From assembly GCA_003576855.1 (NCBI GenBank), contig QEVI01000008.1:1-36015 (forward strand): a DNA stretch of 36,015 nucleotides. The letters are read 5' to 3'. The notes under the pieces are model-generated. The model searched no databases. It was not told where the DNA came from and saw nothing but the letters and a program-made list of their open reading frames with translations. This DNA is from Planctomycetota bacterium (lineage in GTDB: Bacteria; Planctomycetota; Planctomycetia; Pirellulales; Lacipirellulaceae). Shown piece after piece: positions 24,218 to 32,088 of this stretch. The translations under genes and the position numbers were made by a program. How positions within the stretch are numbered: the first letter of the stretch is position 1; each line of letters starts with the position of its first letter.

Positions 24218-24938
24218 ACCGCTGAAAACCATCGACGGGCACGCGATGCTCGGCGACGAGACGTACCTGTCGCTGCGGCCTGCGGAGCTGCTGCGCCGCA
24301 TGGACGCGGCGGGAGTCGATCTGGCAATTGCTCGGCCGATGGGCGCCGGCCTGGTCGTCGATCATCGCGCCGGCAATGACCTTGTGTTAACCGCCGGACC
24401 GCGAATTCGGGGCCTCGCGAGCGTCAACCCGTGGTGGGGCCCGGCCGCTCTGGAGGAACTTTTGCGTTGTCGGGACCAAGGCGCCGTGGGGATGTTTCTC
24501 GATCCGCTGCGGCAGGGGTTCTTTCCCACCGAGTCGATTGTCGCTCCGCTGCTGGAGCGCGCGGCCCAGTACGGTTGGCCGGTCATGATTCGCACCGGCG
24601 CGTACATCTTCGCCGACGTGCTGGCCGTGGTCGAGATCGCGCGGCGGTTCCCGTCGGTCGCGTTCATCGCCGGCTTCGGCGGCTACGCCGATATGTGGTT
24701 CGAGATGTCCGAAGCCATCGGAAGCGTCGGCAACTTGTACCTCGATGCGTCGATGTTGTGGGGAGACGGCATCGACGAGATCGTCCGTCGGCACGGGGCC
24801 GCGAGAGTGCTGTTCGGCAGCGCCGAGCCGCGTAATCGATACCGCGTCTGCCTGCGGACGCTTGACCGCCTTGAACTGTCGGACGCGGAGCGCGACGCCA
24901 TTTACTACGGCAACGCGGAGCGCCTGTTCCACCTTTAG
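24210..24938 (+). CDS. Amidohydrolase-2-like protein lacking the metal ligands (probable pseudoenzyme)
   Basis: This protein of about 242 aa has the overall pattern of PF04909 amidohydrolases, but nearly every metal or catalytic position differs. The H-x-H motif reads H11-A-M13, the KxxP-type Lys segment reads GMFLDP, the IHTG His reads MIRTG, the AHxGG His reads AGFGG, and the terminal GSD reads FGSAEP. The frame is intact and the fold-forming segments are conserved (LLRRMDAAGVDLAIARP, NLYLDASMLW, GNAERLFHL), so it is not a decaying gene. The start is probably the GTG at 24210, eight bases inside the previous gene; a TTG at 24195 is the alternative. Two intact homologues follow directly. It may be a non-catalytic partner subunit or use another chemistry. 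Confidence 0.78.
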   Translation: MGRPLKTIDGHAMLGDETYLSLRPAELLRRMDAAGVDLAIARPMGAGLVVDHRAGNDLVLTAGPRIRGLASVNPWWGPAALEELLRCRDQGAVGMFLDPLRQGFFPTESIVAPLLERAAQYGWPVMIRTGAYIFADVLAVVEIARRFPSVAFIAGFGGYADMWFEMSEAIGSVGNLYLDASMLWGDGIDEIVRRHGAARVLFGSAEPRNRYRVCLRTLDRLELSDAERDAIYYGNAERLFHL

Positions 24939-24954
24939 CACGAAGTGCCGGACA

Positions 24955-25758
24955 ATGACGCGCATCCTCGACTTTCACGCCCATCTCGACGAGCGGTGGC
25001 TGCACGTGCGGTGCGATACGCCGGCGCACGCGGTCGATGCGTTGGACCGGTTCGAGGTAGAGGCTGCCTGCGTGTTCACGATCATGGGGTTTTACGAAGA
25101 CTGCCGGCCGCATAACGACGCCCTGCTCCGCCGCGCGGACGAATTTCCCGATCGGCTCATTCCGTTTGCGACGGTCGATCCCAAGCAAGGCCGCGCCGCC
25201 GTCGAGGAGCTCCAGCGATGTTTGGCCAACCCGCGGTTCCGCGGCGTGAAGTTCCACCCGTGGCTGCAGGCGTTCGCCCCGAACATGCTGCGCGACACGA
25301 TGTTGGAGATTCTGCACGTCGCGGCGCAACACCGGGCGCCCGTGCTCTTTCACGACGGCACGCCGCCCTACTCGACCACCTACCAGATCGCCGAGCTGGC
25401 CCGCTGGTCGCCGGAGACCACGGTGGTGCTGGGCCATGCGGGCTCGGCTGATTACGTGAATCCCGCGGCGGAGCTGATCCGCGATTTACCGAATCTCTAC
25501 GGCTGCTTCTGCGGGCCGCGGCCGGGCGACTTGGTGCACCTGGTCGAGGTCGGCGGCGCGGAGAAGATCCTGTTCGGCTCCGACTTCGGCGCCGCGGGAT
25601 GGCGCCTGTTGCCGGAACGCATCGACAACGTGCTCGAGGCCGGTCTCGACCCCCGCGACCTCGACAATGTGTTGTACGCGAACGCCGCTCGGCTGTTGAA
25701 GCTGGATGAACATCCGCTGCCCCCAGGAACCCAGACAAGCAGCGAGGCTGGCCGATGA
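24955..25758 (+). CDS. Amidohydrolase-2 family metal-dependent hydrolase
   Basis: This 267-aa protein belongs to PF04909 and has a complete active-site set: H8-A-H10 at the N-terminus (DFHAHLD), GVKFHPW, a His in LFHDGTPP, a His in LGHAGS, and the catalytic Asp in FGSDFG. The family includes lactonases, decarboxylases and hydratases acting on sugar lactones and cyclic acids. The start is the ATG at 24955; the frame extends far upstream but only over the previous gene, so earlier starts are unlikely. Its stop overlaps the next start by four bases (ATGA). A lactonase or hydrolase step on a sugar-acid intermediate is the most likely role, by context only. Confidence 0.87.
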   Translation: MTRILDFHAHLDERWLHVRCDTPAHAVDALDRFEVEAACVFTIMGFYEDCRPHNDALLRRADEFPDRLIPFATVDPKQGRAAVEELQRCLANPRFRGVKFHPWLQAFAPNMLRDTMLEILHVAAQHRAPVLFHDGTPPYSTTYQIAELARWSPETTVVLGHAGSADYVNPAAELIRDLPNLYGCFCGPRPGDLVHLVEVGGAEKILFGSDFGAAGWRLLPERIDNVLEAGLDPRDLDNVLYANAARLLKLDEHPLPPGTQTSSEAGR

Positions 25759-26630
25759 TCGTCGATGTGCATGCCCACTGCTGGCCTCCTGGCGCGTTCA
25801 GCGAGGAGTTCATGGCCGATGCGCGGCGGATGCGAGCCAGCGCCGTGAGCCTGCTCACGCCGTACGACCGTTACTGCGAGAACGCGCCGCCCGGCGAGGA
25901 TCTGGCGACGATCGTATTCGGCGGCAAGGCGCGGCTGTCGGGCCTGTGGGTCGACGACGCCGACGTGGCCGCGTACGTCAGCCAGGCGCCGGAGCGATTG
26001 ATCGGCTTTCTCTCGGTCGATCCGACGCAGCCCGGCTGGGAGGACGAGCTCCGCGAGGGGCATCAGCGGTACGGCCTGCGGGGCGTCAAGCTGCTGCCGA
26101 TGTACGCGGGCTTCTACCCGCAAGACGAACGGCTCGACCCGCTGTGGGAGTACGCTTCGCGGCACGCGCTGCCGGTGCTGCTGCACACCGGCACGACGTT
26201 CGTCTCGAAGGCGCCGATCGACTGCACGTTGCCGCGGCACTTGGACGTCGTCGCCCGGCGGTTTCCTGAAGTGAGGATGATTCTCGCTCACCTCGGGCAT
26301 CCGTACGAGGGGGAGACGATCGCGGTGATTCGCAAGCACCCGCACCTGTACGCCGACGTCAGCGCGCTGGTGTACCGGCCTTGGCAGCTTTTTCATAGCC
26401 TGATGCTGGTCCAGGAATACAACGTGTGGGACAAGTTACTGCTGGGCACGGACTACCCGGTGACGACCGTCGCCGAGACCGTGGCTGGGCTGCGATCTCT
26501 GGCGGACGTACGGATGGATCGCTTCTCGCTGCCGGCCGAGCAAATTGAACGGCTGATTCACCGCGATGCGCTCGCACTGCTGGGGCTGTCCGACTTCCGC
26601 GCCTCGTTAAGCGATCGGAGGACGGCGTGA
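25755..26630 (+). CDS. Amidohydrolase-2 family metal-dependent hydrolase
   Basis: This 291-aa cytoplasmic protein is the second intact PF04909 member of the operon. Its ligands are all present: VDVHAH (H6, H8), GVKLLPM, LLHTG, ILAHLGHP and LLGTDYP with the catalytic Asp. It is closer to the canonical family pattern than the preceding one, and has a longer N-terminal insert (residues 20-70). It starts four bases inside the previous gene and its stop overlaps the GTG start of the transporter, so expression is probably coupled along the chain. Reaction unknown: lactone hydrolysis or decarboxylation of a carbohydrate-derived acid are the main options. Confidence 0.88.
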   Translation: MIVDVHAHCWPPGAFSEEFMADARRMRASAVSLLTPYDRYCENAPPGEDLATIVFGGKARLSGLWVDDADVAAYVSQAPERLIGFLSVDPTQPGWEDELREGHQRYGLRGVKLLPMYAGFYPQDERLDPLWEYASRHALPVLLHTGTTFVSKAPIDCTLPRHLDVVARRFPEVRMILAHLGHPYEGETIAVIRKHPHLYADVSALVYRPWQLFHSLMLVQEYNVWDKLLLGTDYPVTTVAETVAGLRSLADVRMDRFSLPAEQIERLIHRDALALLGLSDFRASLSDRRTA

Positions 26631-28525
26631 TCGTGCTCGCGGCGGCCAACCTCTCATTGTCGGCGATCGACTGGGGCGTCATTGCCCTCTACTCCGCGGC
26701 GATGGTGCTGCTGGGGCTGTACTTCGCCCGCGCGGCGACCAAGAGCGCCGAGAGCTATCTCATCGGCGAACGAAGCCTCCCCTGGTGGGTCATCGGGTTT
26801 GCGAACGTTTCGACGTATTCGGACTCGGGCGGCGGCTGGGTGTGGCTGTTCTACGTCGGCGGCTTCATGTACCTGAACCAGATCGCCTGGATCGCCTGGC
26901 CGATTTGGATGCCGCTGGTCGGCATCTTCTGGGCGAAGATGTGGCGCCGCAGCGGGCTGGTGACGACCGGCGAATTGCTGGAATTTCGCTACTCGGGCCG
27001 GGCGGCGGCGCGGTTCCGCGGCTTCTACGGCCTGTACGCCTGCCTCGGCTGGGCGACGGTCTTCCTCGGTTACGGCACGGCGATGCTGGCCCAGATGCTC
27101 GCGCCGCTGATCGGCTGGACGCCGCTGGAGGTCATCGTCGTGTTCGGCGCGGTGGCGACGGCGTACACGCTCCTCGGCGGATTGCTCGGCGCGGCTTATA
27201 TCGACGTTCCCCAGTTCTTCATTTTCTTTACCGCCGCGTTTGTCGTTTGGTACTTGGGCGTGGAAGACGTCGGCAGCTACCGGGAGATGCTCGACCGGGC
27301 AATGGCCAACCGCGACGGCGACTTCTGGCAGATCCTGCCGCCGTCGAGCGGCTCGAACGACTACGTCGAGCCGATGACGTTGTTCGCGTTGGCGCTGGTC
27401 GGGCTATTCCTGGCGGGCAGCCCCTGCGCGGGAGAAGGTTGGACCGCCCAACGATGCCTGGCCGCCAAGAGCGAGCGGCACGCCGTCCTGGGCCAGATGT
27501 TCAATTGCGTGCTGACGCTGGTCGTGCGGATGATTCCGCTGCTGCCGCTGGGGGTGTTGGCCATCGCGCTGTATCCGCCGGCCGCTCCGGGCGACCACGA
27601 TGTGATGGCCCTACCCAATGGCGAAACGGCGAATTCCGTCGCCGTCTGGTCGCAACTGGTGATTCGATACGCGGACCGCATACCGGGCTTCGGCGGCATC
27701 CTCATTGCGGCCGTGCTGGCCGGGTACATGTCGACGGTGGGAACGCTGCTGCAATGGGGCTCGTCGTTCGTGGTAAACGATTTCTACCGCCGCCACTTGC
27801 GCCCCCACGCCGCCGAGAAGGAGCACATCCTGGTGGCCCGGGCGACGATGATCCTGATGATGGTCCTCGGCACGCTGTTGGCCGTCGGCATTGAAGACAT
27901 CGGTCCGTGGGTCTTCTTTATCAACGCGGCGATGATCGCACCGGCCCTGCCGCTGGCGTGGCTGCGGTGGTACTGGTCGCGATTCAACATCTGGGGCGAA
28001 TTGTTCGGTCTGGTGATCTCCGTGCCGCTGGCGAGCTTCGTGTGGTTTGGCCTCGAGTGGTCCGCCGACAGCCGCGTCTGGCAGCCGACGCTGCTGCTGC
28101 TGGCCGTCGGCCTGATCGGCAGCGTCGCCGTAGCGCTCGCAACGCCGGCCGAGTCGCCGGAGACGCTGCGGAGTTTTTATCTCAAGGTCCGCCCGCCCGG
28201 CGCCTGGGGAAGCGTCCGCCGGCAGCTTGCGGCGGAGGGGCTCATCGACTTACGGCAGCAACGGGCCGAACTGCAATGGGACCTGGTTGCCGCAGCGTTA
28301 GGGGTCGTTTTTTGCTTTGCGATGGTGTACTCGATGTTCATGTCGGTCGTGCTTCGCTGGACGGCTGCTGCCGCGTGGGGCGCCGCGGCGCTGGCCGCCG
28401 GCGGCGCCTACTTCTACTGCTGGCTGCAGAGCGCCAGAACCGCGGCGAAGGCCGACGCCGCCCTCGCCCCGGCCGATGAACCGATGACGCTGGACTACGA
28501 CCTGGAAATCACCCCCACTTACTGA
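26627..28525 (+). CDS. Sodium/solute symporter (SSS family)
   Basis: This 632-aa integral membrane protein starts at a GTG (26627) with GGAGG six to ten bases upstream and overlaps the previous stop (GTGA). About thirteen or more hydrophobic segments are visible. The SSS signatures are present: ESYLIGERSLPWW near the first helices, a Ser-rich Na+-site-like segment NVSTYSDSGGG, and the family segment GYMSTVGTLLQWGSSF followed by NDFYRR. The N-terminal helix is preceded by a short tail and the C-terminus carries two extra helices, making it longer than the usual 500-550 residues. SSS proteins import sugars, amino acids or organic acids with Na+. As the only transporter in the operon it is the likely importer of the locus substrate. 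Confidence 0.92.
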   Translation: MIVLAAANLSLSAIDWGVIALYSAAMVLLGLYFARAATKSAESYLIGERSLPWWVIGFANVSTYSDSGGGWVWLFYVGGFMYLNQIAWIAWPIWMPLVGIFWAKMWRRSGLVTTGELLEFRYSGRAAARFRGFYGLYACLGWATVFLGYGTAMLAQMLAPLIGWTPLEVIVVFGAVATAYTLLGGLLGAAYIDVPQFFIFFTAAFVVWYLGVEDVGSYREMLDRAMANRDGDFWQILPPSSGSNDYVEPMTLFALALVGLFLAGSPCAGEGWTAQRCLAAKSERHAVLGQMFNCVLTLVVRMIPLLPLGVLAIALYPPAAPGDHDVMALPNGETANSVAVWSQLVIRYADRIPGFGGILIAAVLAGYMSTVGTLLQWGSSFVVNDFYRRHLRPHAAEKEHILVARATMILMMVLGTLLAVGIEDIGPWVFFINAAMIAPALPLAWLRWYWSRFNIWGELFGLVISVPLASFVWFGLEWSADSRVWQPTLLLLAVGLIGSVAVALATPAESPETLRSFYLKVRPPGAWGSVRRQLAAEGLIDLRQQRAELQWDLVAAALGVVFCFAMVYSMFMSVVLRWTAAAAWGAAALAAGGAYFYCWLQSARTAAKADAALAPADEPMTLDYDLEITPTY

Positions 28526-28526
28526 C

Positions 28527-29039
28527 ATGCACGACGCGCTTGCAGAAAAACCGGCCGCCAATCCCTACGATGTTCGCGTCGAACCCGACCGGCATGCGTT
28601 CTGGGAGGCGCTCGTCGCCCGCGACTCGGAGGCGTTCGCGGCGGCCGACTGGTCGATTTGCGACGGCGACTTCTGCCACGAGCGGTTCGAGGGGATCAGC
28701 GCCCATGGTTCGCTCAATCCGCTCGACTGGACGCTGGAGTATCCCACGGTGAACGCCTACCGCGACGACTGGCTGCGGATGGCGGCGCGGTTCAACGCGC
28801 AATCGCTGGTAGAAAGCACGCACCGCGAACTTCTCTACAGAATGCAATCGTTTGCTAAGATCGAGATATCGGGCGATCGGGCGCTAGTCTGGAAGCAGTT
28901 TTTGGCCGACGAGCCGCTGCAACGCGGCGAGCGGTATCGCGCGAACGGCCAGAGCCTGTATCGCCTGCACCGGCTCGACGGGCAGTGGCGCATCGTCGGA
29001 TTCGTCGGTTACTTGCCGCTGGAGGGAGCCGCCCCATGA
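28527..29039 (+). CDS. NTF2/SnoaL-like small protein
   Basis: This 170-aa protein begins one base after the transporter stop (TGAcATG). There is no obvious ribosome binding site, so it probably depends on coupling. It lacks a signal peptide. The order of elements (a helical start with FWEALVARDSEAF, a middle helix with WLRMAARFNAQSLVES, then four strands with FAKIEISGDRALVWKQF, GQSLYRLHRLDGQWRIVGFVGYL) fits the NTF2/SnoaL cone fold. Such proteins are small isomerases, dehydratases or binding partners. The N-terminal part contains WSICDGDFCHERFEG, which I do not recognise. The fold call is an inference from the pattern; the function is unknown. Confidence 0.65.
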   Translation: MHDALAEKPAANPYDVRVEPDRHAFWEALVARDSEAFAAADWSICDGDFCHERFEGISAHGSLNPLDWTLEYPTVNAYRDDWLRMAARFNAQSLVESTHRELLYRMQSFAKIEISGDRALVWKQFLADEPLQRGERYRANGQSLYRLHRLDGQWRIVGFVGYLPLEGAAP

Positions 29040-29878
29040 AATGGATCGAGCAGAACTCGCCCCGGCTGGCCGGCGTTCCGCGCGAGACGGTCTGCGTATT
29101 GCCGCTGGGCGCCATCGAACAACACGGGCCCCACTTGCCGCTGGCGACCGACCAGATCATCGCCGAGGAACTGGCCGAGCGGCTCGACGCCGCCTGCCAC
29201 GGGCAGTTGCTGGTGATGCCGGGCTTGCCGGCCGGCTGCAGCGAACACCACATGGCATTCGCCGGCTCGCTGACGCTCGATCACGCGACGTTCGCGGCGG
29301 CGGTGGGCCAACTGATCGAGTCGGCCGCCCGGCATGGTTTTCGTCGGTTCTTCTTGCTCAATGCCCACGGCGGCAACATGGCGATCGGCGGAGTCATCGC
29401 CGAGCAGTTGTCCGCGCGATTGCCGGCGGCCGAAGTGGTGTTCGGCACGTGGTTCCGCATGGCCGGCGAGCGATTGCGACCGTTGGTCGAAGGAGAGTAT
29501 CCGGCCGTGGGGCACGCGTGCGAGTTCGAGACCAGCCTGATGCTCGCGATGCGGCCGCACCTGGTCGATGGCCGCGCCATCGTGGACGACGGCGAGCCGC
29601 CGCCGTCGCCGCTGCTGAAGGCCGATCTGCTTTCCGGCGGCCCGACGGTGCGCAGCGTTCCGTTCGATCGGATCACCGCCAGCGGCGTGTGGGGCAAGCC
29701 GTCGAAAGCTACCGTCGAAAAAGGGCGTGCCATCTTGGACGTCGTCTTGCCGATCATGCGGCAAATGCTTGCCGCCCACTGGCCCGACGCGCCGGGCCTG
29801 GCCGTCGCGTCCGCGGCCGATGCGCAAACAGCCTTACACGAAACTCCGGGAAGGTTGGCACAGGAGGCCACGACATGA
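29036..29878 (+). CDS. Creatininase-family amidohydrolase
   Basis: This 280-aa protein starts at the ATG at 29036, with GGAGG upstream, overlapping the previous stop by four bases. The creatininase fold motifs are complete: LGAIEQHGPHLPL (E28, H30), D39 in ATDQ, H111 in NAHGGN, and E163 in CEFETSL, which together bind the divalent metals. The late SGVWGKPSKAT segment is also typical. The family opens cyclic amides or hydrolyses amide bonds (creatinine amidohydrolase, mycofactocin MftE, formamide hydrolases of riboflavin and F420 synthesis). In this operon it probably removes an amide- or formyl-type group from an intermediate. An N-acyl sugar would fit, but this is a guess. Confidence 0.88.
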   Translation: MKWIEQNSPRLAGVPRETVCVLPLGAIEQHGPHLPLATDQIIAEELAERLDAACHGQLLVMPGLPAGCSEHHMAFAGSLTLDHATFAAAVGQLIESAARHGFRRFFLLNAHGGNMAIGGVIAEQLSARLPAAEVVFGTWFRMAGERLRPLVEGEYPAVGHACEFETSLMLAMRPHLVDGRAIVDDGEPPPSPLLKADLLSGGPTVRSVPFDRITASGVWGKPSKATVEKGRAILDVVLPIMRQMLAAHWPDAPGLAVASAADAQTALHETPGRLAQEATT

Positions 29879-30954
29879 TTTCACTGGCGCTGATTGGCTG
29901 CGGCGACGTGGCCGAGACCGGCCATGTGCCGACGATTCTCGGCCACGATGCGTTTCGCCTGGCGGCCGTGTGCGACGTGGATCGCCGCCGCGCGGAGTTG
30001 TTCAGCGCGCTGGCCGGCGGGGCGCCTGCCTACGCCGACTGGCGCGAGTTGTTGGCCAGCGAGCGGCAGCTCGACGGGCTGGTGCTGGCGTTGCCGCCGG
30101 AGGCGAGCCCGGAGATCGTCGTCGAGGCGCTGCGCCGCAAGCTGGCGGTGCTCGATGAAAAACCGCTGGCGGCCTCGCTTTCCGAGGGGTTGCACCTGCA
30201 GCGCGCCGTCGAAGAGTACGACGGCGTCTATCAGATCGGCTTCGTGCTGCGGTACGGCGACTGGGTGGACCGCATCCGCCGCGAGGTCGCCGCGCTGGGG
30301 CAGCCGCTGCAAATCAGCGTCGCCGTGTACGACGAGCGGCTCAACTCCCACGACCCGGCCCACTCGGCGCGGATCCAAAGCTTCATCAAGAACAGCTCGG
30401 CCATGGCCCACGAAGGGTCGCACGTCATCGACTACGTGGGCCTGTGGAACGACTCGCCCTGGACGGCGGCGAGCGCCGTTACGCAGCAAACGTCGCCGGC
30501 GTTTCCGGGGCCGAACATCTGGAACGCGCGGATCGACTTCGAGAACCGGTCGACGCTGTCCGTGAAGATCGGCTGGCTGCTGCCGGAGCTTCCGCACTCG
30601 ACCGTGACGATCGTCGGGCCCGACGGGCGGTTGGACTTCGATTGCGTAACGGGAATCGGCCACGTGGAAACGGGCGCGGTCGAACGGTCGTTTAGCGCTC
30701 CGCCGCTGGCGCCGCAGTGGCAGCGGCAATATCAGGAATTCGCCGCCGCCGTGCGCCGCGGACGGGCGCGGACAGCGACCGTGTACGACGGGCTCCGCGC
30801 TTTGGAGACGACCGCCGCTTGCGAGTTGTCGGCCAAGACCGGCGCTACCGTGACTCCCGACGACCTGGCCGCGGCGTGGGGACTGCCCCCTGCCGCGGAG
30901 GTTCGCGCGGCGACCAGCGGACCAGTCGCGGCTCGCACGCGGGTCGAAACGTAA
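29875..30954 (+). CDS. Gfo/Idh/MocA-family oxidoreductase
   Basis: This 359-aa protein starts at the ATG at 29875 (AGGAGG eight bases upstream), overlapping the previous stop by four bases. The N-terminal Rossmann domain shows the GCGDVAETGHVP nucleotide loop and an acidic strand end (VCDVD) that favours NAD. The catalytic Lys motif is present as DEKPLA (K96). The C-terminal alpha/beta domain includes SSAMAHEGSHVIDYVGLW, with the His expected in the active site. Family members oxidise or reduce sugars, inositols and sugar acids, or remove N-acetylgalactosamine by an NAD-dependent glycosidase mechanism (GH109-like). The last possibility matters because the locus also encodes GH123-like enzymes. 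Confidence 0.9.
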   Translation: MISLALIGCGDVAETGHVPTILGHDAFRLAAVCDVDRRRAELFSALAGGAPAYADWRELLASERQLDGLVLALPPEASPEIVVEALRRKLAVLDEKPLAASLSEGLHLQRAVEEYDGVYQIGFVLRYGDWVDRIRREVAALGQPLQISVAVYDERLNSHDPAHSARIQSFIKNSSAMAHEGSHVIDYVGLWNDSPWTAASAVTQQTSPAFPGPNIWNARIDFENRSTLSVKIGWLLPELPHSTVTIVGPDGRLDFDCVTGIGHVETGAVERSFSAPPLAPQWQRQYQEFAAAVRRGRARTATVYDGLRALETTAACELSAKTGATVTPDDLAAAWGLPPAAEVRAATSGPVAARTRVET

Positions 30955-30989
30955 TCGTCCGATGACAACCGCCTTGGGAGGCCCGTGAC

Positions 30990-31430
30990 GTGGCTCGTAA
31001 CTTCACGCCCATTCATGGCGAAGGGGTGATTCGCAGCTCGCTGCCGTTCTCCGCCGCCGTGCGGGCCGGGGATTTCGTCTTCGTATCCGGCATGGCGTCG
31101 GCTGATGAGAACGGCCGCATTATCCACGACGCCTTCGAGAATGAAGCGCGGCGCACGTATGAGAACCTGGGCCGCGTGCTCCGCGCGGCAGGGGCCGATT
31201 TCGACGCCGTCGTGCAGGTCCGCTGTTACTTGCAGCGGCAGGAGGACTGGGATGCGCACAATCGCATCTACCGCGAGTACTTCGCGGAGCCCTACCCTGC
31301 CCGGACCACGCTCATCGGCTGCCTCGGCGACCTGGTGAAGTACGAAGTGGATTGCGTCGCGTATCTCGGCGACCGAGGCGCTGGTTTAGCCAATCAGGAT
31401 TCAGCAATCACTCATGGCAATTCCCACTGA
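30990..31430 (+). CDS. RidA-family enamine/imine deaminase
   Basis: This 146-aa protein starts at a GTG at 30990 with GGGAGG about nine bases upstream. The residues that define active RidA proteins are present: an Arg (R105) in PARTTLIG and a Glu (E119) in KYEVDCVAYL, together with FVSGMAS. RidA proteins hydrolyse reactive enamines and imines, such as those released by PLP or ammonia-lyase enzymes. Its presence in a sugar-acid operon points to an amino-sugar acid or an amino acid as an intermediate. The stop overlaps the next gene by 17 bases. The last 15 residues are unlike the family. Confidence 0.9.
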   Translation: MARNFTPIHGEGVIRSSLPFSAAVRAGDFVFVSGMASADENGRIIHDAFENEARRTYENLGRVLRAAGADFDAVVQVRCYLQRQEDWDAHNRIYREYFAEPYPARTTLIGCLGDLVKYEVDCVAYLGDRGAGLANQDSAITHGNSH

Positions 31431-32088
31431 AGACAGGGCTCGGTTCGCGTGGATCCGCGAACACCTCCGCGTGCCCGCGGTGTGCGACATCCTGGACGGC
31501 CTGGGTCGCCGGGATCGAGCGATGCACCATCGGCTGCGGCCGCTGGACCCGAAGAACTGCGTCATCGTCGGCCGCGCCCGCACCTTCCGCTGGATGGAGG
31601 TCGATTACGTCATCGAGGACGATCCCTATGGATTGGAGCTCGAAGCGATGGATTCGCTCGGCCCCGGCGACGTAGCCGTACACTCCAGCGACGCCAGTTG
31701 GACCAACGCTCCCTGGGGCGAGTTGATGAGCACGTTGGCGAAGCGCAACGGCTCGACCGGCTGCATCTGCGACGGCCTGATTCGCGACTGCCTGCAGATC
31801 ATCGAAATCGGCTACCCCATCTTCCATAGCGGCATTCGGCCGCTCGACAGCAAGGGCCGCGGGCGGGTCATGGCTTACGACGTTCCGGTCCGCTGCGGCG
31901 ACGTGCTGGTCCAGCCGAACGAGTTGATCTTCGCCGACTTCGACGGCGTCGTGGCCGTGCCGCGAGAGCTCGAGGATGAAGCCCTATGCCTGGCCGAGGA
32001 GAAAATTGCCAAAGAGAATCTCACGCGCCGCGACCTGCTGGCCGGACGCACGCTGCGCGAGGTCTTCGACCAGTACGGGGTGCTATGA
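31414..32088 (+). CDS. RraA-like protein (HMG aldolase / oxaloacetate decarboxylase type)
   Basis: This 224-aa protein starts at the ATG at 31414, 17 bases inside the RidA gene. It matches the RraA/HMG-aldolase family: VPAVCDILDGLG near the N-terminus, GLIRDC (with the conserved Arg-Asp pair) around residues 120-130, and the FADFDGVVAVP strand. Metal-dependent members cleave 4-hydroxy-4-methyl-2-oxoglutarate to two pyruvates or decarboxylate oxaloacetate; others are RNase E inhibitors. In a catabolic operon with an enolase-type enzyme, an aldol cleavage of a 2-keto acid is the natural reading. Its stop overlaps the next start by four bases (ATGA). Confidence 0.87.
   Translation: MAIPTEDRARFAWIREHLRVPAVCDILDGLGRRDRAMHHRLRPLDPKNCVIVGRARTFRWMEVDYVIEDDPYGLELEAMDSLGPGDVAVHSSDASWTNAPWGELMSTLAKRNGSTGCICDGLIRDCLQIIEIGYPIFHSGIRPLDSKGRGRVMAYDVPVRCGDVLVQPNELIFADFDGVVAVPRELEDEALCLAEEKIAKENLTRRDLLAGRTLREVFDQYGVL

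Noticed and set aside
29041..30954. Long frame spanning the creatininase and Gfo/Idh genes
   Set aside because: The first part is Arg-rich out-of-frame sequence; only the part from 29875 matches a family, so the gene starts there.
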